NCBI GenBank assembly: GCA_902766575.1
Contig: CACXED010000208.1
Span: 1 to 5,583, forward strand
DNA: 5,583 bases
DNA from: an uncultured Ruminococcus sp.
Lineage (GTDB): Bacteria > Bacillota > Clostridia > Oscillospirales > CAG-272
Direction: 5' to 3'
Part shown: piece after piece, positions 1-5,583 of the stretch
Layout of the letters: each line of letters begins with the position of its first letter
Numbering within the stretch: the stretch's first letter is position 1
The notes under the pieces: model-generated
The model's database searches: none
What the model saw: the letters and a program-made list of their open reading frames with translations, nothing else
What the model was told of the DNA's origin: nothing
Program-made: the position numbers and the translations under genes

Positions 1-12
1 GATAATTGAAAA

Positions 13-834
13 ATGACCAGTGTGTATATGCTAACCTCACAGTCCCGTACACAAATGATGTCGTTTATTATAAAAAACGACGATCATCTGCTTGTCGTCG
101 ACGGCGGAAATACCTGCGACGCAGATTTTTTGTGTACATATGTCCGCAGTCTCGGCGGAGTTATTGACGGTTGGTTTCTGACTCATCCGCACAGCGATCA
201 TATCGACGCGCTGTATTCGATACTCGAGCGCCATTTTGACGACGTTAAAATCAAAGAGATTTACTTTAACTTCCCGTCGGATGAATTTATCCGAACCGCC
301 GATGAAAATGAGTTCGGACACGTTCTGCGCCTGAGAGAGCAGTTTGAGCTCCATAACATCACGCCTAAGACCGTTCACGCCGGAGACGTCTACACCTTCG
401 GAGACATCACGATGCGCGTCCTGCGCGAGCCGGACGAGTCGATAACGACCGGAGATCCTATCAACAACGCCTCGGTGGTCTATCGGCTTGAAGCGGACGG
501 CAAGAGCATGATCTTCCTCGGAGACCTCGGCGTCGACGGCGGACGGCAGCTTCTCGAAAAGGTGCCGCGCGAGCTTATCAAGGCGGATTTCGTCCAGATG
601 GCTCATCACGGGCAGAACGGAGTCGACAAGCCGGTCTACGAGGCTATACATCCCGACTACTGCTTCTGGTGTACGCCCGACTGGCTCTGGGACAACAACG
701 CCGGACGCGGCTACGACACGCATATCTGGAAGACGATCGTCACCCGCGGCTGGATGAGCGAGATCGGAGTCAAGTGGCATTATGTATCAAAGGACGGCAC
801 GCATGAGGTACCGCTCGCGGAGGAAAAATATTGA
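13..834 (+). CDS. MBL-fold metallo-hydrolase, ComEC C-terminal-domain type (stand-alone)
   Basis: This 273-residue protein is probably a cytosolic metal-dependent hydrolase with the metallo-beta-lactamase fold; its substrate is unknown. Visible signatures in order: an early strand ending in VVDGG (28-32), the metal-binding motif THPHSDH (57-63, giving H58, H60, D62 and H63), NNASVVYRL (151-159), FLGD with the likely bridging D171, and AHHG (197-200). The NN-S-V-RL, GD and HHG order matches the hydrolase domain fused to ComEC DNA-uptake channels, but no membrane segments are present, so this is a free-standing relative and not ComEC. The C-terminal ~70 residues are rich in Trp and Tyr. An in-frame TGA at 7-9 rules out an earlier start. 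No Shine-Dalgarno is visible before ATG 13, GTG 22 or ATG 28, so the exact start is uncertain; ATG 13 keeps the first beta strand whole. The stop overlaps the next gene's start, implying co-translation. The first ~300 bases look more AT-rich than the rest. Confidence 0.88.
   Translation: MTSVYMLTSQSRTQMMSFIIKNDDHLLVVDGGNTCDADFLCTYVRSLGGVIDGWFLTHPHSDHIDALYSILERHFDDVKIKEIYFNFPSDEFIRTADENEFGHVLRLREQFELHNITPKTVHAGDVYTFGDITMRVLREPDESITTGDPINNASVVYRLEADGKSMIFLGDLGVDGGRQLLEKVPRELIKADFVQMAHHGQNGVDKPVYEAIHPDYCFWCTPDWLWDNNAGRGYDTHIWKTIVTRGWMSEIGVKWHYVSKDGTHEVPLAEEKY
819..824 (+). promoter_or_regulatory. Ribosome binding site deciding a TTG start
   Basis: GGAGGA lies inside the end of the hydrolase gene, six bases before the TTG at 831-833. 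It is the best Shine-Dalgarno match near this junction. The first in-frame ATG of the downstream gene lies well inside the conserved GGQALIEG region, so this site supports initiation at TTG. Confidence 0.8.
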
Positions 835-1847
835 AAAACGAAAAAAAGCAATGTAAATACACCTCTATCGGCGGTCAGGCGCTGATAGAGGGGATCATGA
901 TGCGCGGCCCGGTACGCACGGCTATGGCTGTCCGCGATCCGGAAGGGAAGATCGTGCTCGAAAAGTGGAGCACCGAGAGCTCGAACCGCCCGAAATTCTG
1001 CAAGCTGCCGTTTGTGCGCGGCATATTCAATTTCATCGACACGATGAAGATCGGATACCGCTGCCTGATGCGCTCGGCGGAGATCTCCTGTCCCGAGGAG
1101 GACGATCCGGGCAAAGAGCGCACCGAAGCGGATAAGAAAAAGGATTCTCTGCTGATGTCGGCGGCTATGGCGATCGGCGTCGTGCTCGGAGTAGCGCTGA
1201 GCATCGGACTTTTCATCTGGCTGCCCGCTCAGCTGTTTTCTTGGCTGACAAAGGCGATCCCGTCGCTTGACAACCGCGTGCTGCGCGCGGTTTTTGAGGG
1301 AGTGCTGAGACTGGCGCTGTTCATCGGCTATATGGGGCTGATGTGTTTAATGAAGGATATGCGCCGGGTGTTCAGATATCACGGCGCGGAGCACAAGACG
1401 ATCTTCTGCTACGAAGCCGGACTCCCGCTGACTGTCGAGAATATCCGGATCCAGAAGCGCTTCCATCCCCGCTGCGGAACATCGTTCATGATTCTGATGA
1501 TAATCGTCGGCATAATCATTTCGATGTTCATCCGCGTCTCGAACCCGATACTCCGCACGGTCATAAAGCTGGCGCTGCTGCCGATCACGGTCGGCATCGG
1601 CTATGAGCTGATCAAATTCTGCGGCAGACACGACAATCTGCTGACAAGAATCATTTCGGCTCCCGGAGTGTGGCTCCAGCACATCACCGTCCATGAGCCG
1701 GACGACTCGATGATCGAGTGCGCCATCGCGGCAATGGAAGCGGTCGTACCGACTCCCGAGGAAGCCGCCGGCAAACCCGAGGGCGAAGCTCCCGAAAAAG
1801 CCGCCGAGCCTTGCAGCGAGGCTGTCCCCGAGAGCACAAACGAATAA
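831..1847 (+). CDS. DUF1385 family membrane protein (YqhQ-like)
   Basis: This 338-residue protein belongs to the DUF1385 family, whose Bacillus member is YqhQ; its biochemical role is not established to my knowledge. The family hallmark GGQALIEGIMMRGP sits at residues 14-27. Further conserved-looking blocks are YHGAEHKT (183-190) and HPRCGTSF (212-219), rich in His, Glu and Cys and possibly a metal or active site (inference). Hydrophobic segments at about 108-138, 157-174, 218-235 and 242-262 indicate a multi-pass inner-membrane protein. The tail after about residue 307 is a low-complexity Pro/Glu/Ala/Lys stretch, probably disordered. The start is TTG at 831, supported by GGAGGA six bases upstream; the TTG overlaps the TGA stop of the hydrolase gene, so translational coupling is likely. 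A terminator follows seven bases after the stop, making this the last gene of its unit. Family assignment is firm; function is unknown. Confidence 0.93.
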   Translation: MKNEKKQCKYTSIGGQALIEGIMMRGPVRTAMAVRDPEGKIVLEKWSTESSNRPKFCKLPFVRGIFNFIDTMKIGYRCLMRSAEISCPEEDDPGKERTEADKKKDSLLMSAAMAIGVVLGVALSIGLFIWLPAQLFSWLTKAIPSLDNRVLRAVFEGVLRLALFIGYMGLMCLMKDMRRVFRYHGAEHKTIFCYEAGLPLTVENIRIQKRFHPRCGTSFMILMIIVGIIISMFIRVSNPILRTVIKLALLPITVGIGYELIKFCGRHDNLLTRIISAPGVWLQHITVHEPDDSMIECAIAAMEAVVPTPEEAAGKPEGEAPEKAAEPCSEAVPESTNE

Positions 1848-1853
1848 TTTTCT

Positions 1854-1888
1854 GCCGAGCCGTTCAAAACCGGTTCGGTTCTTTTTTT
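1854..1888 (+). terminator. Rho-independent terminator after the DUF1385 gene
   Basis: GCCGAGCCG (1854-1862) pairs with CGGTTCGGT (1871-1879) as a 9-bp stem with two G-U wobbles and an 8-base loop. A run of seven T follows at 1882-1888. It sits seven bases past the stop codon at 1847. Confidence 0.87.
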
Positions 1889-1904
1889 ATGTGTGAAATA
1901 CCGG

Positions 1905-2013
1905 CAATAATAACATCGCGGTACTTATTATATAGACAATAATAACAAATTGTGACAGCAAAATTAACCATATCGCCGAAATATAACTATTTATATTGAC
2001 AACCAATAATAAT
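1905..2013 (+). repeat. Three copies of CAATAATAAY in the promoter-upstream gap
   Basis: CAATAATAAC occurs at 1905-1914 and 1937-1946, and CAATAATAAT at 2004-2013, inside the spacer of the promoter for the solute-binding lipoprotein. The first two copies are 32 bases apart, about three helical turns; the third is 67 bases further on. The region is very AT-rich, so chance or general low complexity is a real alternative; a regulatory role is only a possibility. Confidence 0.3.
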
Positions 2014-2024
2014 TAGTATATAAT
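1996..2024 (+). promoter_or_regulatory. Consensus sigma-A promoter for the lipoprotein gene
   Basis: The -35 box TTGACA (1996-2001) and -10 box TATAAT (2019-2024) are both exact consensus with a 17-base spacer, the ideal spacing. Transcription would start near 2031, leaving a leader of about 43 bases before ATG 2074. The flanks are strongly AT-rich, which may act as an UP-like element. No riboswitch or attenuator fits in so short a leader. Confidence 0.9.
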
Positions 2025-2073
2025 ATAAACAAAGAGCAACCCTATAAAATCAGGTCAAAGGAGAATAATCGCC

Positions 2074-3531
2074 ATGAAAAATCGCAAACGTCGGCTTTCC
2101 CTGCTTGTTCTGACCACAGTTCTGATCACCTCCTGCGGATCGGCTGCCACAGGGCAGTCTCCCACTTCGGACACAGCCGAAAGTACGGCTCCCGCCGAGA
2201 CCGAGTATCAGTACGATTATCCCGAGCTCGACATGGGCGGAGCTGACTTCACAATGCTCAATTCGACTACGACATGGGGCTTTTATACTGACGTCCACTT
2301 TGACGAAGCCACCGGCGACAACCTCGACGACGCGGTTTACAAGCGCAACACCTCGATCGAGGAGCGCTTCAACGTCAATTTCGTCGTTGAGGAGGACGAC
2401 ATCGACACGACCTACAAGCTCGTCAACACGGCGGTCATGGCGGGAGACGATCAGTATAAGGTCGCGTTCCTGCGCTGCGATCAGCTCTCGGCGATGATAA
2501 CCGACAGATATTTCTACGATCTCAACCGGATACCCGAGCTGAGGCTCGACGAGGACTGGTGGGATCAGAACGTGCTCGACGTTGTGAGGATCGGCAAGGA
2601 CGACGTGACCTATTTCGCCGCGACTGATTTCACTCTGATGGGCTTTGACGGCACGATCTGCACCTTCATCAACGAGAATATGATGAACGATCTGAACGCT
2701 GAGATGCCCTATGAGCTCGTCCGGCAGGGAAAATGGACGCTCGACGAGATGCAGAAGCTGATGATGCTCGGCGCGTCGCTTAATGGCGACGAGAGCTTTG
2801 CATGGGACGCAAACGGCAGCGCGGTCTACGGTCTGACGAGCTGGGCTACCTGCGCTCACGCACTGCTGTTCGGCGCAGGAGCCAGATATACCGAGCGCGG
2901 CGAGAATGGACTGCCAAAAATCACGTTTGAGAACGAGCGCTTCTACAACGTCTGCGAGAAGATAGGTAAGATGCTCTCGGTCGAGGGCGAGTGGCTGCTG
3001 CTCAACACAAATCAGGATCCCGACCACTACGAGATGGCGTTCAAGCGCGGCAGAGCGCTTATGACCGTCGCGGAGCTGAAGGCAAGCTCCAAATTCCGCG
3101 ACATGGAATACACCTTCGGCATTGTTCCGATGCCCAAGTACGACGAGGGACAGGCGGAATATTCAACCTACCGCGCGCCGGTCAATCCGGTAATGTGCAT
3201 ACCCGTCACAAACGGCTCGGCGTCCGAGACCGCGATCATCATGGACGCGCTGACCTATCTCTCCTACCGCGACGTGCTGCCGGTCTACTACGACATCAGC
3301 GTCTCGCAGAAGGGGCTGCGTAACGACGAATCCATAGAGATGCTCGAGATCATCCGCGACACCCGTTACTTCGACATCGCCAAGTGCTACGGCTGGACCA
3401 GCTCGCTCTACGGCTCGATAGAGTCGCTGCTGACCGCCGGAAACGGCGCGGTGGCGTCGACGATAGCCTCGGGAAAATCCGTGGTGCTTGAGAATATCGA
3501 CAAGACCCTCGAGCTGCTCGGAGAAAAGTAA
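2074..3531 (+). CDS. Extracellular solute-binding-type lipoprotein
   Basis: This 485-residue protein is probably a surface lipoprotein that captures a solute, perhaps a carbohydrate, for an ABC importer; the ligand cannot be read from sequence. A basic start (KNRKRR), a hydrophobic core and the lipobox ITSC give lipidation at Cys21. A Ser/Thr/Ala/Glu-rich linker (22-45) follows. The mature part shows features seen in diverged family-1-like binding proteins: DDAVYKRNTSIEERFNV (85-101), GKWTLDEMQKLM (199-210), FKRGRALM (313-320), FGIVPMPKYDEGQ (328-340) and SQKGLRNDESIEMLEIIRDT (391-410). Many Trp and Tyr residues fit a ligand cleft. The start is ATG 2074, with AAAGGAGA at 2057-2064. The gene has its own consensus promoter and its own terminator, so it is monocistronic, and no permease or ATPase gene lies nearby in the window. 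A sensory or purely adhesive lipoprotein is an alternative. The binding-protein fold is likely; the transport role is inference. Confidence 0.85.
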   Translation: MKNRKRRLSLLVLTTVLITSCGSAATGQSPTSDTAESTAPAETEYQYDYPELDMGGADFTMLNSTTTWGFYTDVHFDEATGDNLDDAVYKRNTSIEERFNVNFVVEEDDIDTTYKLVNTAVMAGDDQYKVAFLRCDQLSAMITDRYFYDLNRIPELRLDEDWWDQNVLDVVRIGKDDVTYFAATDFTLMGFDGTICTFINENMMNDLNAEMPYELVRQGKWTLDEMQKLMMLGASLNGDESFAWDANGSAVYGLTSWATCAHALLFGAGARYTERGENGLPKITFENERFYNVCEKIGKMLSVEGEWLLLNTNQDPDHYEMAFKRGRALMTVAELKASSKFRDMEYTFGIVPMPKYDEGQAEYSTYRAPVNPVMCIPVTNGSASETAIIMDALTYLSYRDVLPVYYDISVSQKGLRNDESIEMLEIIRDTRYFDIAKCYGWTSSLYGSIESLLTAGNGAVASTIASGKSVVLENIDKTLELLGEK

Positions 3532-3562
3532 TTACATATTGATAATCTGTTGCCAATCGGTT

Positions 3563-3599
3563 TCCGGAATTGCCTGAAAACAGACAATTCCGGATTTTT
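3563..3599 (+). terminator. Strong Rho-independent terminator after the lipoprotein gene
   Basis: TCCGGAATTG (3563-3572) pairs perfectly with CAATTCCGGA (3585-3594). Past a C-A mismatch the stem continues with CTG/CAG (3574-3576 with 3581-3583), closing an AAAA loop. Five T follow directly at 3595-3599. It lies 31 bases after the stop codon and insulates the lipoprotein gene from the next promoter. Confidence 0.92.
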
Positions 3600-3634
3600 G
3601 ACTATAAATTCAATAGAATGTTCAAAAAATTACC

Positions 3635-3664
3635 TTGAAATCGCGGGCAGAAACATGATATAAT
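3635..3664 (+). promoter_or_regulatory. Sigma-A promoter with extended -10 for the nitroreductase (and possibly ftsH)
   Basis: TTGAAA (3635-3640) and TATAAT (3659-3664) are separated by 18 bases. A TG at 3656-3657, one base before the -10, forms an extended -10 element. Transcription would begin near 3671, about 34 bases before ATG 3705. The promoter lies just after the preceding terminator, so it opens a new transcription unit. Confidence 0.85.
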
Positions 3665-3704
3665 ATTTGAAAATAAATCGAATTTAACGAAGGCAGGCAA
3701 TAAA

Positions 3705-4238
3705 ATGAACACTGTACTCGAAAATATCAGAACAAGACGCAGCGTCCGCAGCTATAAGCCCGACGCCGTTCCGCGCGAGCTGCTCGACCGAATCGCCGAA
3801 GCCGGACTCTGCGCCGCCAGCGGTATGAACCGTCAGAGCACGATAATCCTCGAGGTCACGGATAAAAATCTGCGCGACCGGCTCTCGCGAATGAACGCCG
3901 CTGTTATGGGACGCGAGGGAACCGATCCGTTCTATGGAGCTCCGGCGCTGTTCGTAGTGCTCGGTCTCAGGGAATATCCGACCTATCTCTACGACGGCAG
4001 TCTGGCGATGGGAAACATGATGCTCGAAGCCCATGAGCTCGGGCTCGGAAGCTGCTGGATCCATCGCGCAAAGGAGGAGTTTGAGACTCCCGAGGGCAGG
4101 GAGATCCTCCGCTCGCTCGGCGTCACGGGCGACTGCGAGGGGATCGGACATCTGATCGTCGGATATATCGACGGCGATTATCCCGAACCCAAGCCGCGCA
4201 GAGAGGGAAGACTTTTCATCGCGTCTGATGATAAATAA
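3705..4238 (+). CDS. Nitroreductase family protein (FMN-dependent oxidoreductase)
   Basis: This 177-residue cytosolic protein belongs to the nitroreductase superfamily, whose members bind FMN and use NAD(P)H to reduce nitro compounds, quinones or other acceptors, usually as homodimers. The physiological substrate here is unknown. RRSVRSY (11-17) is the N-terminal FMN phosphate-binding motif, matching the RHS-K pattern of NfsB. AASGMNRQ (37-44) corresponds to the FMN-contacting loop with the conserved Asn (N42). GAPALFVV (78-85), DGSLAMGNMMLEAHELGLGSCWI (97-119, helix plus Gly-rich turn) and IGHLIVGY (147-154) complete the core. The basic patch KPRREGR (163-169) near the end may contact the flavin phosphate. 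Length is at the short end for the family, but no core block is missing. ATG 3705 has only a weak AAGG/CAGG ribosome site at 3690-3697. It has its own promoter, and ftsH follows after 37 bases with no terminator between, so co-transcription is plausible. Confidence 0.92.
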   Translation: MNTVLENIRTRRSVRSYKPDAVPRELLDRIAEAGLCAASGMNRQSTIILEVTDKNLRDRLSRMNAAVMGREGTDPFYGAPALFVVLGLREYPTYLYDGSLAMGNMMLEAHELGLGSCWIHRAKEEFETPEGREILRSLGVTGDCEGIGHLIVGYIDGDYPEPKPRREGRLFIASDDK

Positions 4239-4275
4239 AGCCATTATTATTTACATATAGAAAGGAACTGAACAA

Positions 4276-5583
4276 ATGGATGAAGTAAAAAAGCCTAAAA
4301 AACCGCTGATATTCTATTATCTGATAGTTCTGCTGATTATCTTCCTGCTTAATCTTCTGGTCGTGCCGTCGGTGCAGCAGATGAAGATCAAGGAAGTCGA
4401 CTACGGTACTTTCATGTCTATGACCGAGAACAGGGAGATCGGTCAGGTGCAGGTTGAGGACAACTGCATACTGTTCACCGACAAGGCAGGGAAGAATGTC
4501 TACAAGACCGGTCTGATGAACGACCCCGGCATGACCGAGCGTCTCTACGCCTCGGGAGCGACCTTTGGCAGCGAGATTGTCGAGCAGATGTCGCCTATAG
4601 CCAGCTTCCTGCTCTCATGGGTGCTCCCGCTCGTGATATTCATAGCCCTCGGACAGTTCATGTCGCGGCAGCTCATGAAGAAGATGAACGGCGGAAACTC
4701 GTCGATGATGTTCAATATGGGCAAGAGCAACGCCAAGGTCTATGTCAAATCCTCGGACGGTATCAAGTTCAGCGACGTCGCGGGCGAGGACGAGGCAAAG
4801 GAGAATTTAGCCGAGATCGTCAGCTATCTGCACGATCCCAAGAAATATGAGTCTATCGGCGCTTCGATGCCCAAGGGCGTGCTGCTCGTCGGCCCTCCCG
4901 GCACCGGTAAGACGATGCTCGCCAAGGCGGTCGCGGGCGAGGCTGACGTTCCGTTCTTCTCGATGTCCGGCTCGGAGTTTGTCGAGATGTTCGTCGGCAT
5001 GGGCGCTTCAAAGGTCCGCGATCTGTTCAAGCAGGCCAAGGAAAAGGCTCCCTGCATCGTCTTTATTGACGAGATCGACGCTATCGGTCAGAAGCGCGAC
5101 GGCAGGCTCGGCGGCAACGACGAGCGCGAGCAGACCTTAAACCAGCTCCTCACCGAGATGGACGGCTTTGAGGGCAACAACGGAGTCATAATCCTCGCGG
5201 CTACCAACCGTCCCGAGTCGCTCGACCCGGCTCTGACCCGTCCCGGACGCTTTGACCGCCGGGTTCCGGTCGAGCTGCCCGATCTCAAGGGACGCGAGGC
5301 TATCCTCCGCGTCCACGCCAAGAAGATCAAAGCCGCGCCGAATATCGACTTTGAGCGCATCGCCCGCATGGCGTCCGGAGCCTCCGGCGCGGAGCTTGCG
5401 AACATGATCAACGAGGGCGCGCTCAGAGCCGTCCGCGACGGCAGAAGCGAGGTCACTCAGGAGGACATCGAGGAGAGCATCGAGGTCGTCATCGCCGGAT
5501 ATCAGAAGAAGAACGCCATCCTCACCGACGGCGAGAAGAAGATCGTCGCTTACCACGAGATCGGCCACGCTCTCGTCGCCGCA
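4276..5583 (+). CDS. ftsH: ATP-dependent zinc metalloprotease FtsH (3' end outside window)
   Basis: FtsH is a hexameric, membrane-anchored AAA+ protease that pulls out and degrades damaged or unassembled membrane proteins and some regulators. The visible 436 residues contain a short Lys-rich N-terminus, membrane segment 1 (about 11-30), a short extracytoplasmic domain, and membrane segment 2 (about 107-127). The AAA+ module follows: Walker A GPPGTGKT (206-213), pore loop FVG (239-241), Walker B IVFIDE (261-266), the GGNDEREQTLNQLL block, and the second region of homology with arginine-finger candidates R322 and R325 in TRPGRFDR. The protease domain begins at the end, with zinc motif HEIGH (427-431; H427, H431 zinc ligands, E428 catalytic). 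The third zinc ligand lies beyond the window. Most FtsH proteins have HEAGH, so Ile429 is a variant, which I recall from clostridial members. ATG 4276 follows AAAGGA at 4261-4266. No own promoter is evident; transcription probably comes from the nitroreductase promoter. Confidence 0.96.
   Translation, partial: MDEVKKPKKPLIFYYLIVLLIIFLLNLLVVPSVQQMKIKEVDYGTFMSMTENREIGQVQVEDNCILFTDKAGKNVYKTGLMNDPGMTERLYASGATFGSEIVEQMSPIASFLLSWVLPLVIFIALGQFMSRQLMKKMNGGNSSMMFNMGKSNAKVYVKSSDGIKFSDVAGEDEAKENLAEIVSYLHDPKKYESIGASMPKGVLLVGPPGTGKTMLAKAVAGEADVPFFSMSGSEFVEMFVGMGASKVRDLFKQAKEKAPCIVFIDEIDAIGQKRDGRLGGNDEREQTLNQLLTEMDGFEGNNGVIILAATNRPESLDPALTRPGRFDRRVPVELPDLKGREAILRVHAKKIKAAPNIDFERIARMASGASGAELANMINEGALRAVRDGRSEVTQEDIEESIEVVIAGYQKKNAILTDGEKKIVAYHEIGHALVAA

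Noticed and set aside
1..12. Possible tail of an upstream gene ending at TGA 7-9
   Set aside because: Only two codons precede the stop, so nothing identifies a coding region; it serves only to limit the start of the first gene.
37..780. Minus-strand open frame of 247 codons opposite the hydrolase gene
   Set aside because: The plus-strand frame carries the full set of metallo-beta-lactamase motifs; the antisense product resembles no family and is a composition shadow.
1899..1923. TACCG/CGGTA inverted repeat with a 15-base loop
   Set aside because: Only five base pairs with a long loop and no T-run; too weak to call a terminator or operator.
1718..1942. Plus-strand frame running from the DUF1385 gene end through the terminator
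   Set aside because: It is an Arg-rich shifted-frame reading of the tail region, has no ribosome site, and crosses a terminator hairpin.
2050..3027. Long minus-strand open frame of 325 codons opposite the lipoprotein gene
   Set aside because: It lies antisense to a well-supported gene with signal peptide, promoter and terminator. It would extend through that gene's ribosome site, shows no recognisable motif, and reflects codon bias of GC-rich genes.
3684..4244. Minus-strand open frame of 186 codons opposite the nitroreductase
   Set aside because: The nitroreductase motifs are clear on the plus strand and have a promoter; the antisense frame has no recognisable domain.
5137..5568. Minus-strand open frame of 143 codons within ftsH
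   Set aside because: It is wholly inside the conserved AAA+ and protease coding region and has no independent signals.
1..5583. tRNA, rRNA, riboswitch, CRISPR array, insertion sequence or phage genes
   Set aside because: Reading the gaps and genes showed no cloverleaf-like sequence, regularly spaced repeats, terminal inverted repeats, transposase or integrase motifs.

Overview
The window reads as an ordinary stretch of a bacterial chromosome, most likely from an anaerobic Firmicute of the class Clostridia (Oscillospiraceae or a related gut lineage). This rests on the DUF1385/YqhQ-type membrane protein, an FtsH of a clostridial-looking type (HEIGH zinc site), a diverged solute-binding lipoprotein of a style common in these bacteria, near-consensus sigma-A promoters, and moderately GC-rich genes separated by very AT-rich gaps. 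The taxonomic guess is inference from gene content and composition, not from a marker gene.

All five genes lie on the + strand. (1) Positions 13-1847 hold a two-gene unit: a stand-alone metallo-beta-lactamase-fold hydrolase resembling the C-terminal domain of ComEC, overlapping a DUF1385 membrane protein that starts at a TTG sharing bases with the upstream stop codon. The unit ends in a Rho-independent terminator at 1854-1888. (2) An AT-rich gap (1889-2073) carries a perfect sigma-A promoter, TTGACA-17-TATAAT. It drives a single gene (2074-3531) for a lipoprotein of the extracellular solute-binding type, closed by a strong terminator at 3563-3599. (3) A second good promoter, with an extended -10, precedes a small FMN-dependent nitroreductase-family gene (3705-4238). 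After a 37-base gap with no visible terminator comes ftsH (4276 to the window end, incomplete), the membrane-bound AAA+ zinc protease.

The genes do not form one pathway. There are three transcription units: a cytosolic hydrolase translationally coupled to a membrane protein of unknown function, a surface-exposed binding lipoprotein with no transporter genes beside it, and an oxidoreductase probably read through into a membrane quality-control protease. I found no tRNA, rRNA, riboswitch, insertion sequence, CRISPR array, phage gene or defence system. I see no convincing new system. The most reasonable follow-ups are the hydrolase-DUF1385 pairing, the orphan solute-binding lipoprotein, and the HEIGH variant of FtsH.
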